Below are positions 16,448 to 25,607 of a stretch of DNA of 51,939 nt, in pieces. Source of the stretch: CAZAFN01 sp964484795 (GTDB taxonomy: Bacteria > Pseudomonadota > Alphaproteobacteria > Methylaequorales > Methylaequoraceae); NCBI GenBank assembly GCA_964484795.1, contig CAZAFN010000008.1, forward strand, positions 1 to 51,939, given 5' to 3'. Under the pieces are notes generated by a model. That model was not told the DNA's origin. It was given only the letters and a program-made list of their open reading frames with translations, and ran no database searches. Position numbers and translations under genes: made by a program. The stretch's first letter is position 1. Each line of letters opens with the position of its first letter.

Positions 16448-17585
16448 TTAATTCCTCATAAACTGCCATTGTCTTAGTAAGCATATCATTTAAACTAAAT
16501 TTTTCTTTGACTCTTCTCCTTGCATTCCGACCTACCAGATCCTTTTCTTTTTCTGACAAACCAAGAACATAAAGAATTTTTTCAGCTAGTTTTTTGGGAT
16601 CTCTTGGTTCAACCAACCAACCAGTTATGTTGTTCTCAATTATTTCTCTAGATCCCCCATGGTTTGAAGCAATAATTGGTTTTGTCATCGATGAGGCTTC
16701 AGCAGAAACTCTTCCAAATGCCTCAGGCTCAATGGAAGTCGAAAGAATCACATCAGCTATTGAATAGACTGCTGGCATATCTGATAGATGCCCACAGAAA
16801 TAGATCTTATTTTGAAGCTTAAGCCTTTCTATTCTTTTTTTCAAAATTCTCAAATAGTTTTTCTTCGATTCACCAGATCCGACAAATATCATAGAAAAAT
16901 TTAGATCTGGTTTTATTGTATTAATCATTTTGGCGGCCTCAACGGCTACAAGATGTCCTTTCCAAGAAGTTATTCTCGCTGGTAATAAAATAATGTGTGT
17001 GTTTTCAGAAATGGATATATTTGAAAGGAAGTTCTCCTTCCTTACTTGAGTAACTGAACTCAGATCAAAATAAGTTGTATCAATACCACGGTTAATTTGT
17101 ACTAATCTATTTTTGCTTTCTGGGAAAAAAAACCTAATGTGGTCATCAATAAACTTTGATATCGTTATTACTCTATCCCCATTGGTCATTACTTTATTGT
17201 ATCTTTTTTTTGGTAAGAAATTATTTCCACTATATGTTCCATGATAAGTTGTTACTAATGGAATGTGTCTTTTCTTAATTTCACTCGAAAAACAAAACGC
17301 TGGCCATCTACTTCTAATATGAACAATTGAAGGTTTTATCTCATCTAAAAGATTCTTTATTTTGCTTGTAACATAGAAAAAGTTCATCAAACCTTTCCTA
17401 GAAATATTTAAAGTATAATGACTAACTCCTTTGTATTTATACTTTTCAGCCATTTCGCCACCTGATGATATTATGGCTGACTTATATCCTTTTTCAGCAA
17501 TAGTCTTTGCTATATCGAGAGTTCCACGCTCAACACCTCCATCAATTTTATCTAGGGAAGGTAGTATTTGGAGTATAGTTTTCAT
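16419..17585 (-). CDS. Glycosyltransferase family 4
   Basis: A 388-residue GT-B retaining glycosyltransferase. The N-terminal domain starts ILQILPSLDKIDGGVERGTL, the acceptor-side loop typical of GT4. The C-terminal domain carries LPARITSWKGH, GSGESKKNYL and the donor-binding EX7E region EPEAFGRVSAEASSMTKPII. It probably adds a sugar from a nucleotide donor to lipid A core or another surface glycan. Its start overlaps the SDR stop by 4 bases and its end overlaps the GT9 gene. This GT4-GT9-thrS arrangement is common in alphaproteobacteria, to my recollection. Confidence 0.9.
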   Translation of the reverse strand: MKTILQILPSLDKIDGGVERGTLDIAKTIAEKGYKSAIISSGGEMAEKYKYKGVSHYTLNISRKGLMNFFYVTSKIKNLLDEIKPSIVHIRSRWPAFCFSSEIKKRHIPLVTTYHGTYSGNNFLPKKRYNKVMTNGDRVITISKFIDDHIRFFFPESKNRLVQINRGIDTTYFDLSSVTQVRKENFLSNISISENTHIILLPARITSWKGHLVAVEAAKMINTIKPDLNFSMIFVGSGESKKNYLRILKKRIERLKLQNKIYFCGHLSDMPAVYSIADVILSTSIEPEAFGRVSAEASSMTKPIIASNHGGSREIIENNITGWLVEPRDPKKLAEKILYVLGLSEKEKDLVGRNARRRVKEKFSLNDMLTKTMAVYEELIARKENISN

Positions 17586-18451
17586 TGATGCAAATTTTCG
17601 TAAATTTTATTCAAGCCTAATTTATAATTTCTATATTTAGGTGTCCAATTTAATATTTTTTTTATTTTGTTATTTGAAACTTTCTTATTGTCATTATAAA
17701 AACTTGATATTCTATTGGTAACTCTTTTATCTTCAACTTCTAACTTTTCAAAAGTCTTTAAGTTTAAAAGTTTTGCAGCATATTCAAAAATTTTCTCTGA
17801 TTCGCAAGGAAAATCATCAACTATATTGAAAGTTTCACCCGGAGTTATAAGTTTAATACTTTTGTTAATTGCATAAGCTATATCTTCAACATGAATTCTA
17901 GAAAAATAATGACCCTTTTTCTTTATTGCAAAAGAAGTCCCCAAGCTAATTTTGTCAAAAATCGATCTTCCCGGACCATAAATTCCTGGCAATCTAAAAA
18001 TGTGAACTGGCAATCTAAATTTTTTATAGATTTTCAAATGTTCATTTTCAGCTTTATATCTCATAATGCCCCTTTTTGAAGTGGGCATTAAATTAGAGTT
18101 TTCGTGAACCCACCTTCCAAAGTGATTTCCATAAACACTTGTAGATGAAAAGTAACCATACCATTTAATTTTTTTTGCATTTTCAATTAAATCTTTTGAA
18201 AAATGATTAATTATTTTATCACCCGTAACTCCGGGAGGTATTGAATTCAAGATATGAGTTGTATTCTTAAAAAATTTTTTTTTGTTTTTTTTGAAATCAA
18301 CAAGTTTCAACCTCTTGATATTATAATTCTCATCAAACCCCTCTTTTTTTAAAGTACTTTTATGCGTACAAATAATTTCCGTTTTTTTAGGTAATAATGG
18401 TATTATAAACCTAGAACAATAACCGGCTCCAAAAAAAATTATCTTCATCAT
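17582..18451 (-). CDS. NAD(P)-dependent SDR-type epimerase/dehydratase-like protein
   Basis: A 289-residue Rossmann protein resembling atypical SDR (YeeZ-like). The nucleotide loop is modified (IIFFGAGYCSRFIIPLL; GAGYCSR instead of GxxGxxG), followed by SSTSVYG (active-site Ser/Thr region), YKAENEH in place of the usual YxxxK region, and FRLPGIYGPGRSIFD. GETFNIVDDFP in the C-terminal half is typical of sugar-nucleotide epimerase-like folds. The substrate is unknown; the adjacent glycosyltransferases suggest nucleotide-sugar metabolism, but YeeZ-like proteins are widely uncharacterised. Start ATG overlaps the LysR stop and its stop overlaps the GT4 start. Confidence 0.75.
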   Translation of the reverse strand: MMKIIFFGAGYCSRFIIPLLPKKTEIICTHKSTLKKEGFDENYNIKRLKLVDFKKNKKKFFKNTTHILNSIPPGVTGDKIINHFSKDLIENAKKIKWYGYFSSTSVYGNHFGRWVHENSNLMPTSKRGIMRYKAENEHLKIYKKFRLPVHIFRLPGIYGPGRSIFDKISLGTSFAIKKKGHYFSRIHVEDIAYAINKSIKLITPGETFNIVDDFPCESEKIFEYAAKLLNLKTFEKLEVEDKRVTNRISSFYNDNKKVSNNKIKKILNWTPKYRNYKLGLNKIYENLHQ

Positions 18452-19344
18452 TTATCAGTTATTATTTGATTTCTAATCCAGACAAAGGATGGGTGATTAG
18501 TAAGTTCTTTGTGCCACAAAAGTTTAGTATGCCTCTCATCAAGTTCAATTGGTAGCTCAGAAATAGCAAAATTATAGTTTTTTGCCATTCTTTGTGCTGT
18601 TTTAGAGGGTAAAGTTAGTATGACATCTGAATTCTTTAACACAAATGGTGCCATTGTAATTAAATCAATTCTTAAAAAAATTTTTCTTTCAAGATCTAGT
18701 TGACTTAGCGACCTATCTATTGGTGCAACTGGCGCATCCATAGGTGCAACTCTTAAATGTTTTGATGAAAGATATTGATCTATTGACAGTTTATCTTCTG
18801 TAGCCAATTTGTGAGACTTTCTCATCATACAAACATAATTTTCAGTAAATAAATTCATACAACCAAAACGACTTGCAGCCATTTCAAATCTTCCGATTGC
18901 AAAATCTATTTCATTGCTATCCAACAGTTTAATAGCCTCTAACCCTTGTTCCGATCTAATGCAAAGTGAAGAATCTGGAGACTGTCTTTCCAAAAAATTG
19001 ACTAGATTTGGAAGTATTAATGGAGCTACATCATCAGATATAGCTATTCGAAATAATTTTCCTGTTGTTTGCGGATTAAAATTTATTGATGAAAGTGATA
19101 ATTCAAGATTATTAAGTGCCGTCTTAATTGGAAGAGATAATTCCATAGCCCTTGGAGTAGGCCTCATTCCTTTGGGGCCTCTTATAAACAACTCATCCTT
19201 AACCAAATACCTCAGCCTATTTAGAGCGTTACTCATGGCTGGCTGAGTGATTCCAATCTTTTTGCTTGCTTTAGTAACATTTCTCTCTTCGAAAAGAGTT
19301 CTAAAAACAACGAGTAAATTTAAATCAAAGTTTCTAATATTCAT
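18448..19344 (-). CDS. LysR family transcriptional regulator
   Basis: A 298-residue LysR-type regulator when started at the ATG at 19342-19344 (MNIRNFDLNLLVVFRTL); the frame extends five codons upstream to 19359. The HTH occupies about residues 8-65 with RNVTKASKKIGITQPAMSNALNRLRYLVKDELFIRGPKGM. The effector-binding half follows (IAISDDVAPLILPNLVNFLE). The sequence resembles the NodD/NahR-like group by its DLNLL opening and AMSNALxRLR. It overlaps the SDR gene on the same strand as ATGA, so the regulator heads the run it is part of. It is divergent from uppP across a 94-base AT-rich gap. Confidence 0.9.
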   Translation of the reverse strand: MNIRNFDLNLLVVFRTLFEERNVTKASKKIGITQPAMSNALNRLRYLVKDELFIRGPKGMRPTPRAMELSLPIKTALNNLELSLSSINFNPQTTGKLFRIAISDDVAPLILPNLVNFLERQSPDSSLCIRSEQGLEAIKLLDSNEIDFAIGRFEMAASRFGCMNLFTENYVCMMRKSHKLATEDKLSIDQYLSSKHLRVAPMDAPVAPIDRSLSQLDLERKIFLRIDLITMAPFVLKNSDVILTLPSKTAQRMAKNYNFAISELPIELDERHTKLLWHKELTNHPSFVWIRNQIITDK

Positions 19345-19438
19345 ATAATAAATTATCATACAGTATAAAAATTAATTATAGAAATTTTTTTTACATAGAA
19401 ATTAGTCTACTATCATAAAATTCTAATGGGAGATCCTG

Positions 19439-20251
19439 ATGTTACTAGTCTTGATATACTCTTTAATCCAAGGATTCACTGAATTTCTTCCAGTAAGTTC
19501 ATCTGGACATTTGAACCTCTTCAATAATTATTATCCTATTGAGTATATTACACAGCTATCAATGCTAGAGTTGAATATTGTCTCTCATTCTGGTTCTTTA
19601 TTAGCTGTCTTATTATATTACCATAAATGGATTTTTAGTTTTTTACTTGCTACTAAATTCCTTGATAGACCGGACATTGATCGGAATGCACATTTAATGA
19701 GAAATCTATTTATTTCTATTACACCAATTGTAATGGTTGGCTACCTTATTGGATATCAATTATATGATTTGAACCAAAATCTCCTTTTTTTAATCATTGG
19801 CACAACAAGCATCTTATTTGGAATAATTCTCTTTTTGACAGATAATTTTTGTATGAGGATAAGAAATTTAGATTCATTGCGTTTTGGTTCCGCTTTACTC
19901 ATCGGTCTTTTCCAATGCTTTGCCATAATTCCAGGTGTTAGTAGATCAGGTTCAATTCTTACATCAATGCGATTTATGGGTTTTAATAGGGATTTTTCTG
20001 TTTTTTACTCAAATCTATTAAGTATTCCAGTTATTTTAGGTTCGTTAATTCTTTTGATAACTAAAAATTATGAAGATATTTTAACATTTAATTATTTTAA
20101 TCTTTATTCCATTTTGATTTTTATATTTAGTTTCATATTTTCATCAATTTTCATCCACTTTTTTGTAAGTTGGGTAAGGAAATCCTCTCTACTTATATTT
20201 GCGATTTACAGAGTCTTATTTGGATTAGCAATAATCTACTTATTCTCTTAA
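19439..20251 (+). CDS. uppP: Undecaprenyl-diphosphatase
   Basis: A 270-residue polytopic inner-membrane phosphatase (BacA/UppP) that recycles undecaprenyl diphosphate to the lipid carrier used for peptidoglycan and surface glycans. Both signature motifs are present: QGFTEFLPVSSSGHL (about residues 11-25) and PGVSRSGSILT (about 174-184). About eight hydrophobic segments fit the family. The ATG has a GGAG 7 bases upstream. It is convergent with the NDUFA9-like gene, leaving a 3-base gap. The carrier supply is relevant to the surface-glycan genes in this window. Confidence 0.95.
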   Translation: MLLVLIYSLIQGFTEFLPVSSSGHLNLFNNYYPIEYITQLSMLELNIVSHSGSLLAVLLYYHKWIFSFLLATKFLDRPDIDRNAHLMRNLFISITPIVMVGYLIGYQLYDLNQNLLFLIIGTTSILFGIILFLTDNFCMRIRNLDSLRFGSALLIGLFQCFAIIPGVSRSGSILTSMRFMGFNRDFSVFYSNLLSIPVILGSLILLITKNYEDILTFNYFNLYSILIFIFSFIFSSIFIHFFVSWVRKSSLLIFAIYRVLFGLAIIYLFS

Positions 20252-20254
20252 TCC

Positions 20255-21208
20255 TCATAAATAATTAGAAACCCTAACTTCCATCGAAACTGGATTTTTT
20301 ACAAATTTTAAAAGATTTCTTAAGCCCTCAGGAGAAACGCTATCGATTTTTAATAATTTGACTTGATCTTTAGTTAGGATTGGGTTGGGCAACAATTCTG
20401 TAAATAATGCCATCGTGTCAGCAACAATAAAAGGTAAAGGAATATAAATTCTCTTCCTCTTCTTTGTAGCCAAAATAATATCAAAAATCTCATTAAACGT
20501 TCTAACAAAAGGTCCGACAATCTCATAAGATTTTTTTTTTTTCAATGAAACACCTATAAGAAACTTAACTAAATCTCCAACGTATAATGGTTGAAGTTTA
20601 ACTTTCTTTTTAAAGTCAAATCTAGGCAAAAAATTATTTGAAAAACTTAGACCTGGAGTACCAATTAAAGGCAAAAAAGGAGTAAATCTTGAAATTTTTG
20701 AAAACAAGTTGGTAAAATTATCTCCTTTACCAAAAACAACGCCAGGTTTAACTATTATAGCATTAGCAAAAATTTCTCTTATACTTAATTCTCCATCTAA
20801 TTTTGATTTAGCATATTTTGATGTTTTTGTTTTTTCTACATTTAAAGCAGAAATATGAATAAAACCACTAACATTCATTTTTTTTGCTGATCTAGCAATT
20901 ATTTTTGGAATTTCAGAATGTACATAATCAAAGCTAGCTTTTCTATTCTCATTTAAAATACCTATCAAATTAAAAACCAAGTCAGTTCCATCTAATAATT
21001 CTTCAACATTCTTTTGATTGAAATCAGAAATTTTTTTTATTGATACCTGTCCCGGTTCACTGGCAAAAAAAAACTTGCTATGATTGTAACTTCTTGAAAT
21101 GATACTTATCTGACAACTTTCTTTGCATAGAGCACTAACAAGATGCGACCCAATGAAACCAGTTCCACCAAAAATGACAATTTTTTTACCATTCAGTTGT
21201 GAAATCAT
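20255..21208 (-). CDS. Complex I NDUFA9-like NAD(P)-binding protein
   Basis: A 317-residue atypical SDR. The Rossmann loop is KIVIFGGTGFIGSHLVSALC, followed by FNLIGIL, SGFIHISALN, and SKYAKSKLDGE with YxxxK-like spacing. The pattern and the distal EIVGPFVRTFNEIFDIIL match the NDUFA9/39-kDa complex I subunit family found in alphaproteobacteria and mitochondria, where it binds NADPH and stabilises the junction of the enzyme arms. No other nuo gene is in this window. Close placement next to uppP is common in this class as I recall. Catalytic activity is doubtful; a structural role is likely. Confidence 0.8.
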   Translation of the reverse strand: MISQLNGKKIVIFGGTGFIGSHLVSALCKESCQISIISRSYNHSKFFFASEPGQVSIKKISDFNQKNVEELLDGTDLVFNLIGILNENRKASFDYVHSEIPKIIARSAKKMNVSGFIHISALNVEKTKTSKYAKSKLDGELSIREIFANAIIVKPGVVFGKGDNFTNLFSKISRFTPFLPLIGTPGLSFSNNFLPRFDFKKKVKLQPLYVGDLVKFLIGVSLKKKKSYEIVGPFVRTFNEIFDIILATKKRKRIYIPLPFIVADTMALFTELLPNPILTKDQVKLLKIDSVSPEGLRNLLKFVKNPVSMEVRVSNYL

Positions 21209-21279
21209 AAATAATTTTTTTTTTATGTAAATTTTTGTTCAAGTTAGGTATTAATAACATAACAAACTTTTTTCATAAA

Positions 21280-21927
21280 ATGAAAACTTTTAAATTTGGA
21301 AAATCTAAGATTTTTTTACATAACAATGACTTGTCTCATCCTATAAAAAATACAAAAATTATATCTATTGACACAGAAACTACTGGATTAAGCCTTGTAA
21401 GAGATAGACTATGTTTGATTCAGATTGGCATTTCACATAAAGAATGTCATTTAGTAAAGTTTGATTCAGATTTTTTTAAAAAAAAAAAACAGGCAAAAAA
21501 TCTTCAGATTCTTTTGAACGACAAAAAAATAGAAAAAATCTTCCATTATGCAAGGTTTGATACTGCAATAATTAAAAAATTTCTTGATGTAAGTTGTCAA
21601 AATATTTTTTGCACCAAAATTGCCTCAAAATTAGTTAGAACCTACACTGACAGACATGGATTAAAAGATTTGTGCAAGGAGTTACTTGAAATTGATTTAA
21701 ATAAATCACAACAACTTTCTGACTGGTCTTCTAATGAACTCTCAGAAAATCAATTAAAATATGCTGCATATGATGTTATATTTCTTTTTGATCTGAGAAA
21801 AAAATTAAAACAAATGCTGGTAAGGGAAGAAAGAGATGCGCTTGCAAAATCAATTTTCACTTTTCTTCCTAACAGAGTGGAACTTGATTTTCTGGGTTGG
21901 TTGGATACTGACATATTCTCACACTAA
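21280..21927 (+). CDS. rnd: Ribonuclease D-type 3'-5' exonuclease
   Basis: A 215-residue DEDDy exonuclease that trims tRNA or other structured RNA 3' ends. Motifs are IDTETTGL (Exo I, DxE), HYARFDTAIIKKFL (Exo II) and YAAYDVIFLF (Exo III with Y and D). It lacks the HRDC domain of longer RNase D, as usual in alphaproteobacterial short forms. The frame is open upstream to a TTG at 21235, but the ATG at 21280 gives the normal N-terminus. It is divergent from the NDUFA9-like gene and precedes kdsD by 13 bases in the conserved alphaproteobacterial order. Confidence 0.88.
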   Translation: MKTFKFGKSKIFLHNNDLSHPIKNTKIISIDTETTGLSLVRDRLCLIQIGISHKECHLVKFDSDFFKKKKQAKNLQILLNDKKIEKIFHYARFDTAIIKKFLDVSCQNIFCTKIASKLVRTYTDRHGLKDLCKELLEIDLNKSQQLSDWSSNELSENQLKYAAYDVIFLFDLRKKLKQMLVREERDALAKSIFTFLPNRVELDFLGWLDTDIFSH

Positions 21928-21940
21928 ATTATTTGAATAA

Positions 21941-22882
21941 ATGGAAATTAAAACAGGAAAGTCCGTCATTGATTTAGAAGTTGATGCTCTAAAAATCCTC
22001 AAAAAAAACATTACTTCATCCTTCAAAAAAGCAATCAATATTCTTTTTCAAGTAAAAGGGAAAATTATTGTTTCAGGCATTGGGAAAAGCGGTCATATAG
22101 GATCAAAAATTGCTTCAACCTTTTCATCCATAGGCTCACCATCATTCTTTATCCACCCATCCGAAGCCAACCATGGTGATTTAGGAATGATAACAAAAAA
22201 TGATTGCACTATATTAATTTCAAATTCTGGAGAAACGTCTGAACTTACAAACATAATTCTTCGCTGCCAAAAATTAAAAATCCCTATCGTATCCATTACA
22301 AGCGAATTAAAAAGTACATTAGCAAAAAAATCAGATGTTACCTTGTTGATACCAAACAATGTGGAAGCTTGTCCATTGGAACTAGCCCCGACAAGCTCGA
22401 CAACTTGCACGCTGGTTCTTGGTGATGCAATTGCTGTTACTTTGCTAAAAAAAAGAGGTTTTACATCTCAAGATTTCCTTGAATTACACCCAGGAGGAAA
22501 ACTAGGACAAATGTTACTATGGGTTAAAGATTTGATGAAGACAAAAGGTTCAATGCCAATAATAAAAGACAATCAAAAAGTTAGCAGTGCCATTCTTGAA
22601 ATGACCTCAAAAGGACAAGGATGTGTGGGAGTTATATCGAAAAGTAGTGGGAAACTAATCGGAATCATTACTGATGGAGATTTAAGAAGACATATGTCAC
22701 CAAAATTATTAAATAAAACTGTAGTTGAGATTATGACTAAAAACCCCAAAACTCTACCTCCTGAGACGCTAGTTTCTTCGGCACTTAATCTTATGAACAA
22801 GCAATCAATAACTAATTATTTTATTACAAAAAACATGAAGCCATTAGGAATAATACATTTACATGATATCCTAAGAAAATGA
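21941..22882 (+). CDS. kdsD: Arabinose-5-phosphate isomerase (Kdo pathway)
   Basis: A 313-residue KdsD that converts ribulose 5-phosphate to arabinose 5-phosphate, the first step to Kdo, the LPS inner-core sugar. A SIS domain (about residues 30-170) contains VSGIGKSGHIGSKIASTFSSIG and the substrate loop HPSEANHGDLGM, followed by ISNSGETSEL. Two CBS domains end the protein (about 200-313) with IGIITDGDLRR. The length is standard. The next gene starts at the ATGA overlap, so it heads the lpt gene set and is likely coordinated with LPS export. It implies Kdo-LPS in this cell. Confidence 0.95.
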   Translation: MEIKTGKSVIDLEVDALKILKKNITSSFKKAINILFQVKGKIIVSGIGKSGHIGSKIASTFSSIGSPSFFIHPSEANHGDLGMITKNDCTILISNSGETSELTNIILRCQKLKIPIVSITSELKSTLAKKSDVTLLIPNNVEACPLELAPTSSTTCTLVLGDAIAVTLLKKRGFTSQDFLELHPGGKLGQMLLWVKDLMKTKGSMPIIKDNQKVSSAILEMTSKGQGCVGVISKSSGKLIGIITDGDLRRHMSPKLLNKTVVEIMTKNPKTLPPETLVSSALNLMNKQSITNYFITKNMKPLGIIHLHDILRK

Positions 22883-23454
22883 ACTACACCGTTTTCATCA
22901 AAACTCTAAAACATTTCCTTATATTTTCCTCTTCAATCATGATTGTACTAATTTTAATCAATAAAAGTTCATTAAACTTAAAAAATAAAGGTAATGCAAT
23001 TACGTATATCAAAGATGATTTTTCTTCTGCCAGCCAAGTCTTGTTGGGACCAACTTTTATAGGTTTGGACAAAGAAAAAAAGCCATTTAAGATTTCTGCT
23101 GCAAAAGCCACAAAATTAAATAATAGTACAGAAGTTTTTGATCTTGAAGAACCTAAAGGTGAAATTACAAATGACTCAGATGTTTTTTATATGAGTGGAA
23201 ATTTTGGAGTGTTTAACAAGTCAAACCAATTTCTTGAAATATCTGGTGATGTTACTTTTAGTGATAAAAAATCATTTACATTTAATACTTCTGAAGCTGA
23301 AATGGATTTTAAAAAAGAAGTATTACTAGGACATAAGAAAGTAACTGGTAAAAAAAAGAATTCCCATATTACGTCTGAAGGATTTAAAATATTAAACAAA
23401 GGAGATAAAATTATTTTTACGGGAAAGTCTAAACTTCTCCTCTCTAGCAAATAG
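22879..23454 (+). CDS. lptC: LPS export system protein LptC
   Basis: A 191-residue bitopic inner-membrane protein that receives LPS from LptBFG and passes it to LptA across the periplasm. It has one N-terminal membrane helix (about residues 12-30) and a periplasmic beta-jellyroll with ATKLNNSTEVFDLEEPKGEI and GNFGVFNKSNQFLEISGDVTF, the LptC-family repeats. Identity rests on this fold and on position between kdsD and lptA, as the family is poorly conserved. The start overlaps the kdsD stop (ATGA). lptA follows after 11 bases. Confidence 0.85.
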   Translation: MNYTVFIKTLKHFLIFSSSIMIVLILINKSSLNLKNKGNAITYIKDDFSSASQVLLGPTFIGLDKEKKPFKISAAKATKLNNSTEVFDLEEPKGEITNDSDVFYMSGNFGVFNKSNQFLEISGDVTFSDKKSFTFNTSEAEMDFKKEVLLGHKKVTGKKKNSHITSEGFKILNKGDKIIFTGKSKLLLSSK

Positions 23455-23465
23455 CTAAATAAATT

Positions 23466-24287
23466 ATGTTGAAAAAATTAACCTTTATTTTAATATTAAC
23501 TTTTTTCTCAATTGCAAATTCTCAGCAACTAATTAATCAGAATGAAAATGATGAGCCAATTGAAATTTACGCTGATAATGGAATAGAGTGGCACAAAAAT
23601 GACAAAAAATATCTAGCTCTTGGCAATGCTAAGGCTATTAGTGGCTCACTTACATTAACCTCAGAAATCATTGAAGCGTACTATGAGGAAAAATCTGACT
23701 CTCAAATGGATGTCAAACTTGTCAAAGCTCACAAAAACGTAAAAATTAGTGACGACAAAATGAAAATAGTAGGGGGTAGATCAGCAGAATATGATTTAAA
23801 AAAAGATTTTTTTTCCATAATAGGTGACAAAATAACTTTATTCTCTGATTCTGATGAATTGAAGTCTAATAAAAAAATGGAATATTGGAGAAAAAAAGAA
23901 GTTGCAATTGCTACTGGAAAAGCAGTAGCCAAAAAAAAAAATGAATTCGTTATAAGAGCAGACAAACTTGTTTGGTATTTAAAAAAAATTGAAAAAAAAA
24001 TTAATGTAAAAAAAATACTTGGGTTTAATAATGTCTCAATTGAAACAAACAATGAAGTAGCATTTAGTGACAAGGCGCTTTATAATAAAGAAACTGAAAT
24101 CTGCAAGTTATTTGGAAATGTTAAGTTAAAAAAAGGTGATAGTTTTTTGATTGGAGACTACGCAGAAGTGGATTTGAAAAAGGGGATTAGCAAATTATTG
24201 CCTGCCCCCGGACAAAGCAAACTTAATGAAAATCGTGTAAAAGCACTTATTGACAAGGAAGGAGTGAGTTCGGATGAATCAAATTGA
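23466..24287 (+). CDS. lptA: LPS transport periplasmic protein LptA
   Basis: A 273-residue OstA/LptA-type periplasmic bridge protein. A signal peptide covers about residues 1-19 (LTFILILTFFSIANS). The jellyroll follows, with EIYADNGIEWHKNDKKYLALGNAKAISG and AIATGKAVAKKKNEFVIRADKLVWY as beta repeats. It is longer than the usual 180-210 residues, with a lysine-rich C-terminal part that may be a lineage extension. It overlaps lptB by 14 bases and ends the periplasmic half of the operon. Confidence 0.88.
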   Translation: MLKKLTFILILTFFSIANSQQLINQNENDEPIEIYADNGIEWHKNDKKYLALGNAKAISGSLTLTSEIIEAYYEEKSDSQMDVKLVKAHKNVKISDDKMKIVGGRSAEYDLKKDFFSIIGDKITLFSDSDELKSNKKMEYWRKKEVAIATGKAVAKKKNEFVIRADKLVWYLKKIEKKINVKKILGFNNVSIETNNEVAFSDKALYNKETEICKLFGNVKLKKGDSFLIGDYAEVDLKKGISKLLPAPGQSKLNENRVKALIDKEGVSSDESN

Positions 24288-25026
24288 TATTCCATTTATA
24301 GCTATAAACAATAAAGGATTACAAGTAAAAAAAGTGACTAAATCCTTCTTGAATAAAAGAGTTCTTGATAACGTCTCGTGTGATTTAGACAGAGGTGAGT
24401 CTGTTGCACTTTTGGGACCTAACGGTGCAGGCAAAACAACATTGTTCTATATAATAATGGGTCTCATTCAACCTGAAAGCGGAAAAATCTCGTTGGATAA
24501 AAAAGAAATTTCAAACCTACCAATGTACAGAAGATCTAAAATGGGACTTGGTTATCTTCCACAAGAATCCTCAATTTTTCGAGGAATGAATGTGGAAGAT
24601 AACATTCTTGCAATTTTAGAAAAATCATTAGATTCAAGTACAGAAAGATCCAAAATGCTTGACAAGTTGTTAGCAGAGTTTGGAATTGAACACATTAGAT
24701 TAGCCCCATCTTTATCGTTGTCTGGCGGAGAGAGAAGAAGACTCGAAATTGCACGATGTCTTGCCTCAAATCCGAATTTCATTTTACTTGATGAACCACT
24801 TGCAGGTATTGATCCTATTGCAATTCAAGATGTAAAGAAACTAATTCAAAATCTTAAGAATAGGAATATCGGGGTTTTAATCACAGACCACAATGTTAAA
24901 AGCACGCTAGAAATTGTTGATAGAGCTTATATAATCTTTGATGGTAAAGTTCTTTTTCAAGGTACTCCAGAGCAAATAATTAAAAATGAAAATGTCAGAA
25001 CTTTTTATCTTGGCAAAAATTTTTGA
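24274..25026 (+). CDS. lptB: LPS export ABC transporter ATP-binding protein LptB
   Basis: A 250-residue ABC ATPase powering LPS extraction from the inner membrane. Walker A is LLGPNGAGKTT (about residues 44-54), the signature LSLSGGERRRLEIARCL, Walker B FILLDEPLAGIDP, and the switch His in ITDHNV. High similarity to LptB is clear from GLGYLPQESSIFRGM. The permeases LptF and LptG are not in the window. It overlaps lptA at its start and hpf by 4 bases at its end; the usual rpoN gene between lptB and hpf is missing. Confidence 0.96.
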   Translation: MNQIDIPFIAINNKGLQVKKVTKSFLNKRVLDNVSCDLDRGESVALLGPNGAGKTTLFYIIMGLIQPESGKISLDKKEISNLPMYRRSKMGLGYLPQESSIFRGMNVEDNILAILEKSLDSSTERSKMLDKLLAEFGIEHIRLAPSLSLSGGERRRLEIARCLASNPNFILLDEPLAGIDPIAIQDVKKLIQNLKNRNIGVLITDHNVKSTLEIVDRAYIIFDGKVLFQGTPEQIIKNENVRTFYLGKNF

Positions 25027-25607
25027 TTAGCCATAACAACATATCCGTGTCTGGCAAACAGACCAAGGTTGGTTATTCACTCACCAATTATGTTCAAGAA
25101 AGTTTGGAAAAAATTCTGAAGAAATATTTTAAGAAATTTGTTAATTCTAACATTCAATTTTCAAAAAATTCTTTTAACTTTAAATGTGAAATAAACATTC
25201 ATATTGAAAACTCTATATTTATAAAAACTAATGCAGTAAGTCATGATGCTTATGAAGCATTTAATCTTGCTAACGAAAAAATAAAAAAAAGGATTAGAAG
25301 ATACCATCGCAAACTGACTGATCATAGATTAAAAATTCAAAAACCACAAAAAAACTTGGAAGCTAATCAGTATGTCATTAAAGACCCAGATAAAAATAAG
25401 AAGGTAAGCAATTTTGACGAACCTGTTATAATAGCGGAGTCCGAAGAAATAATTAAAAAAGTTTCTGTGAGTGAGGCAATGATGTTGATGAATCTAAATG
25501 ACCAAAATGCTATATTTTTTAAAAACATTAAATCGAATAGACTAAACATCTTGTTCAGACGAGAAGATGGTAATATTGGCTGGTTAGACCCAAAAAAAAA
25601 ATTATGA
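25023..25607 (+). CDS. hpf: Ribosome hibernation promoting factor (long form HPF)
   Basis: A 194-residue long-form HPF that dimerises 70S ribosomes in starvation. The N-terminal beta-alpha-beta domain (about 1-105) begins ISVSGKQTKVGYSLTNYVQESLEKILKKYF, and the C-terminal dimerisation domain is VSVSEAMMLMNLNDQNAIFFKNI...LNILFRREDGNIGWLDPKK. The start is TTG at 25023, within lptB, so it is translationally coupled to it. ptsN follows with a 4-base overlap. Expression would be tied to the LPS-export operon here. Confidence 0.92.
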   Translation: MISHNNISVSGKQTKVGYSLTNYVQESLEKILKKYFKKFVNSNIQFSKNSFNFKCEINIHIENSIFIKTNAVSHDAYEAFNLANEKIKKRIRRYHRKLTDHRLKIQKPQKNLEANQYVIKDPDKNKKVSNFDEPVIIAESEEIIKKVSVSEAMMLMNLNDQNAIFFKNIKSNRLNILFRREDGNIGWLDPKKKL

